Assembly: GCA_024138025.1 (NCBI GenBank)
Contig: JAMXBD010001209.1
Location: forward strand, 124,001 to 188,000
From: Combretum micranthum
Lineage: Eukaryota; Streptophyta; Magnoliopsida; Myrtales; Combretaceae
Reading direction: 5' to 3'
DNA: 64,000 nt
The notes under the pieces are model-generated. The model worked only from the letters and a program-made list of their open reading frames with translations. It did no database searches and had not been told where the DNA came from. A program made the translations under genes and the position numbers. Shown here piece by piece: positions 61,467 through 64,000 of this stretch; position 1 is the first letter of the stretch; every line of letters begins with the position of its first letter.

Positions 61467-62158
61467 TTAGAGATGATGATTCCAAGGAGGTACACATGCG
61501 CCTATGTGACGTCATGATATGTTTATTGATGAATGGGCATGCGATTGCTACACTTGCCTCTAAATCTAATTATCAAGAGCTTCTTCAGTTCCATATTTCT
61601 AACTCATTTTGTCATGGATGATGACTGGCTTTTTACATATAGCTACCCATCTTATAATCAAGACATTAGGAATTGATGATTCTAGATGCATTTTTGCCAG
61701 TTGTAAAAGCTATAAAAAAAATGAAGAAAGGAAGATTGTCTAGTATTGGACACATAAACGATATTCAATTGGAGGTGACCACATATCATGATTCATATTT
61801 CTTTCATGCTAACTTTACAATGATAAAAAAAATGAAATGAAATTTTAAAATGTTTCTGAGAATTTTATTTAATGTAACACTTTTTGTAACAATGTAAAAA
61901 ATTATATTACTATAGATTTGATGAAACAATACATAAATAAAAATCTAGTATTGCAGTTAGTTTTGTTTTTCTTCTTTTTTTTTCAATGAAAAAATCAAAG
62001 CAATATACGAATGTGGGCACTATATTAACATATACCATTATACTAATGTAGAGATAAGTCTATCCAATAGTTGTGGTCTAAGAATCTGGATTTATCCAAC
62101 CATGATGGTTCATGATTTACATATCTGGCCTGGCTAACTATTGTCTCCTTGCTCTTGC

Positions 62159-62373
62159 AAAGAAAAGAACTTGATGGGGTTCTTATTAGATTTTTTGATA
62201 GTACCACTAATTGCACTCTATCTACCATAGAGATAAATATTCGAGATGCCATCATCCATCTCGCCTTCATTGAATATAGTCTTCCTGGATTTACTATTGA
62301 CCACTTATACACCAACCTTAAATATCTTGATAATTTCCAACAATTGAATGAAATTTTTAGTCTACCAATTTGA
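62159..62373 (+). pseudogene. Exon-like remnant in array unit 6 (block e5)
   Basis: Follows CTCCTTGCTCTTGCA(A/G). Reads RKELDGVLIRFFDSTTNCTL, then STIEINIRDAIIHLAFIEYS, then LYTNLKYLDNFQQLNEIF, to a stop at 62373, without an internal stop. It is close to 57878-58085; most differences leave similar residues. Unknown protein. Confidence 0.5.
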
Positions 62374-64000
62374 TTTTTTGCACCCTCTTTGTGTAGTCCG
62401 TATGTTCACACTACTTTATACTTATAAGATTCCCATGAATTCCACTCTATGACATTCAAAAAGTATAATCTTGCATTTTCTCAAAATAGTTAGTGCAAAC
62501 TTGTGATAATTTAAACTACAGTTTTGAATAATGAACAAATCCTCTACCCCACATCCTCTTCCTCCCAAAATATTTTGATAAACTATTTCTACCAATATAC
62601 TCTTGGTACCAGATCACATAATACTTAAGAATTGGATCTGTATAAAATTAGTTTCAACAAGCTTACATAGTCAATTAACACTACTCTCAACACCACACCA
62701 GTTTTCCAACTATCGAATGGTGTCATGATCAATTTTGATAGTTACACAATACCATCAATGTCATCTCCTGAAATTCTTCTTTAATAAGACATTGTTCTTA
62801 GAATATATAACTTTTAACACCTCCTCAAACTATAAAATGAAAAAAAAAAAAAAAACCTATTGTCCACTACCTTAAAGCACTATTTTAGGATTTGTCATCT
62901 TCTAAATTTATATGAGGATGATGTTAAGTTTTTGTAAAAAGAAATACAAACCATCAAGTTTTCAATGATGTTATTTTCGTTCATGGTTCTGTTAAGGAGG
63001 ATATATCCATCACTTATTACAAACATCTTATATTAGTGAATATATTGTTCAATCCCCTATCTTCTTAGAAACGATGCTTCCAAAGGACAAGCACATGCAA
63101 CTACGTGATATTATGACACGTTTTTCAATTAATAGGTATGTGACTGTAGCACTTGTGGTGAAATTCGTTTATTAAGAGGTTCTTCAGTTTCAAACTCTAA
63201 TTCTTTTTGTCATGGATGATGATTGGCCTTTTACATATAGTTATCTATCTTATACTCAAGATATTTAGGAATTAGATAATTCTATATGCATTTTTGTTTT
63301 GTGTAAAAGTTAAAAAGACTTCATATCGGGAGAAGTAGCCGATTATTGGATGCTTAAAGAATATTTAATTGGAGGTAATCATATATTCATCTTTGAATTT
63401 CTTTTATGTTAGTTTTGCACTAATAAAACATATGAAATGAAAAATGTAAATGTTGCTACAAATATTAATTCATTGGAACACTTTATGTAACAATGTAAAA
63501 AGTTATGCTATAATGGACTTGATGCATCGATACAACAACATATATTGTGTTGTTGTTAGTTTTTTGAAAAGGTGTACCAGTTTATGAAATTACCGTCTTC
63601 CCTCCCTTGCATTAAGGTATTATAAAATTAGTGTTGTCTTAGTTTTATTTTTTATTTTTTATTTTTTTAAGTAATATCTATTGCCTTCACTTGTCCTCTA
63701 ACTGATCCCCCAACCCCACCTTACCAATACACTCACATTAACAGTTCACATAATACTTATGAGTTGGTTATGTATAAAATTAGTTTCAACAAGATTACAT
63801 GATTTATCAACACTACTCTTAATGCTACTTCATTTTTAAAGCTATGGAGTGGTCCTGTGACAATTTTTTTATAGTCACTTCATCCCATCATCATCTTCTT
63901 CTTCTTCTTCCAAATTCTTCCTTCGTAAGACACTGTTCATGGAGTATACACCTTCTGATACCTCCTTAAACTACCTTACAGAAAAAAAATTCTCCTATCA

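Larger units (their letters stand above)
46370..64000 (+). repeat. Tandem array of ~8 decayed gene-fragment units
   Basis: Units start near 46398, 47766, 52452, 53590, about 58250, 60556, about 62530 and 63627 (last one cut by the window). After removing insertions, the spacing is about 1.1 kb, or about 1.55-1.6 kb for the units at 53590 and 60556. Recurrent blocks in order are: a CACTCCATCCCATCATCATC segment; TTGCAG followed by an exon-like block (…NDVILIHGF…DISIHYHKH) ending before GTAAGT in several copies; CTCTTAG followed by a block read as DDASKEVHMCLCDVMTRLL; a block near ILDAFLSGVKAK…NIQLEVTT; and a CTCATCCTCTTACTAACCCCC segment. All units carry stops or frame changes. The array looks like a tandemly amplified, decayed multi-exon gene. 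I do not recognise the protein. Confidence 0.75.

Noticed and set aside
1..64000. CRISPR arrays, tRNA and rRNA genes
   Set aside because: The spaced repeats seen (1930-2420, 17221-17325) are degenerate or spacer-free in a plant nuclear context; no tRNA or rRNA sequence was recognised on reading both strands.

Overview
This window is nuclear DNA of a flowering plant, most likely a eudicot. It is AT-rich and has spliced genes with GT-AG introns, plant-specific protein families (a PB1-domain protein and a PMI2/WEB-type coiled-coil protein), Ty1/copia remnants, hAT and Tourist-type MITEs, and solo LTRs. The species cannot be named from the sequence.

Layout. 1-3651: the 3' end of a decayed Ty1/copia retrotransposon (broken pol, a hairpin-rich repeat tract, polypurine tract and 3' LTR). 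4227-7232: a small fold-back element, a 1.04-kb non-autonomous hAT element with a perfect 8-bp target duplication, and an AT-rich MITE. 7855-9740 (+): two-exon PB1-domain gene with one apparent frameshift at a C run. 12330-14346 (-): intact two-exon PMI2-like chloroplast-movement gene, convergent with the PB1 gene. 14.4-28.5 kb: gene-poor DNA with several fold-back MITEs, a 39-bp tandem repeat and a fossil copia reverse transcriptase. 29089-39223 (+): a 20-exon gene for a RELCH/KIAA1468-type protein (two LisH motifs, coiled coil, HEAT-like region). Its exons 13, 14, 15 and 17 carry several small deletions. 40346-41084: a second hAT-type element. 42.5-45.3 kb: a tandemly duplicated promoter-like block whose two copies carry different MITEs. 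46.4-64.0 kb, running off the end: about eight diverged tandem units of 1.1 or 1.6 kb that keep exon-like reading frames and splice-site-like borders. Five mobile elements have landed inside them: a fold-back MITE, two 3-kb solo LTRs, a TRIM-like element and a Tourist-like MITE.

The three conserved genes are unrelated in function (PB1 protein-interaction adaptor, chloroplast photorelocation, endosome/Golgi lipid trafficking) and show no sign of co-regulation. The most unusual parts are the eight-unit array of decayed exons (no family recognised), the array of about 30-nt hairpins with covarying stems in the copia element, and the clustered short deletions in the RELCH-like gene, which need to be sorted into assembly error or real inactivation.
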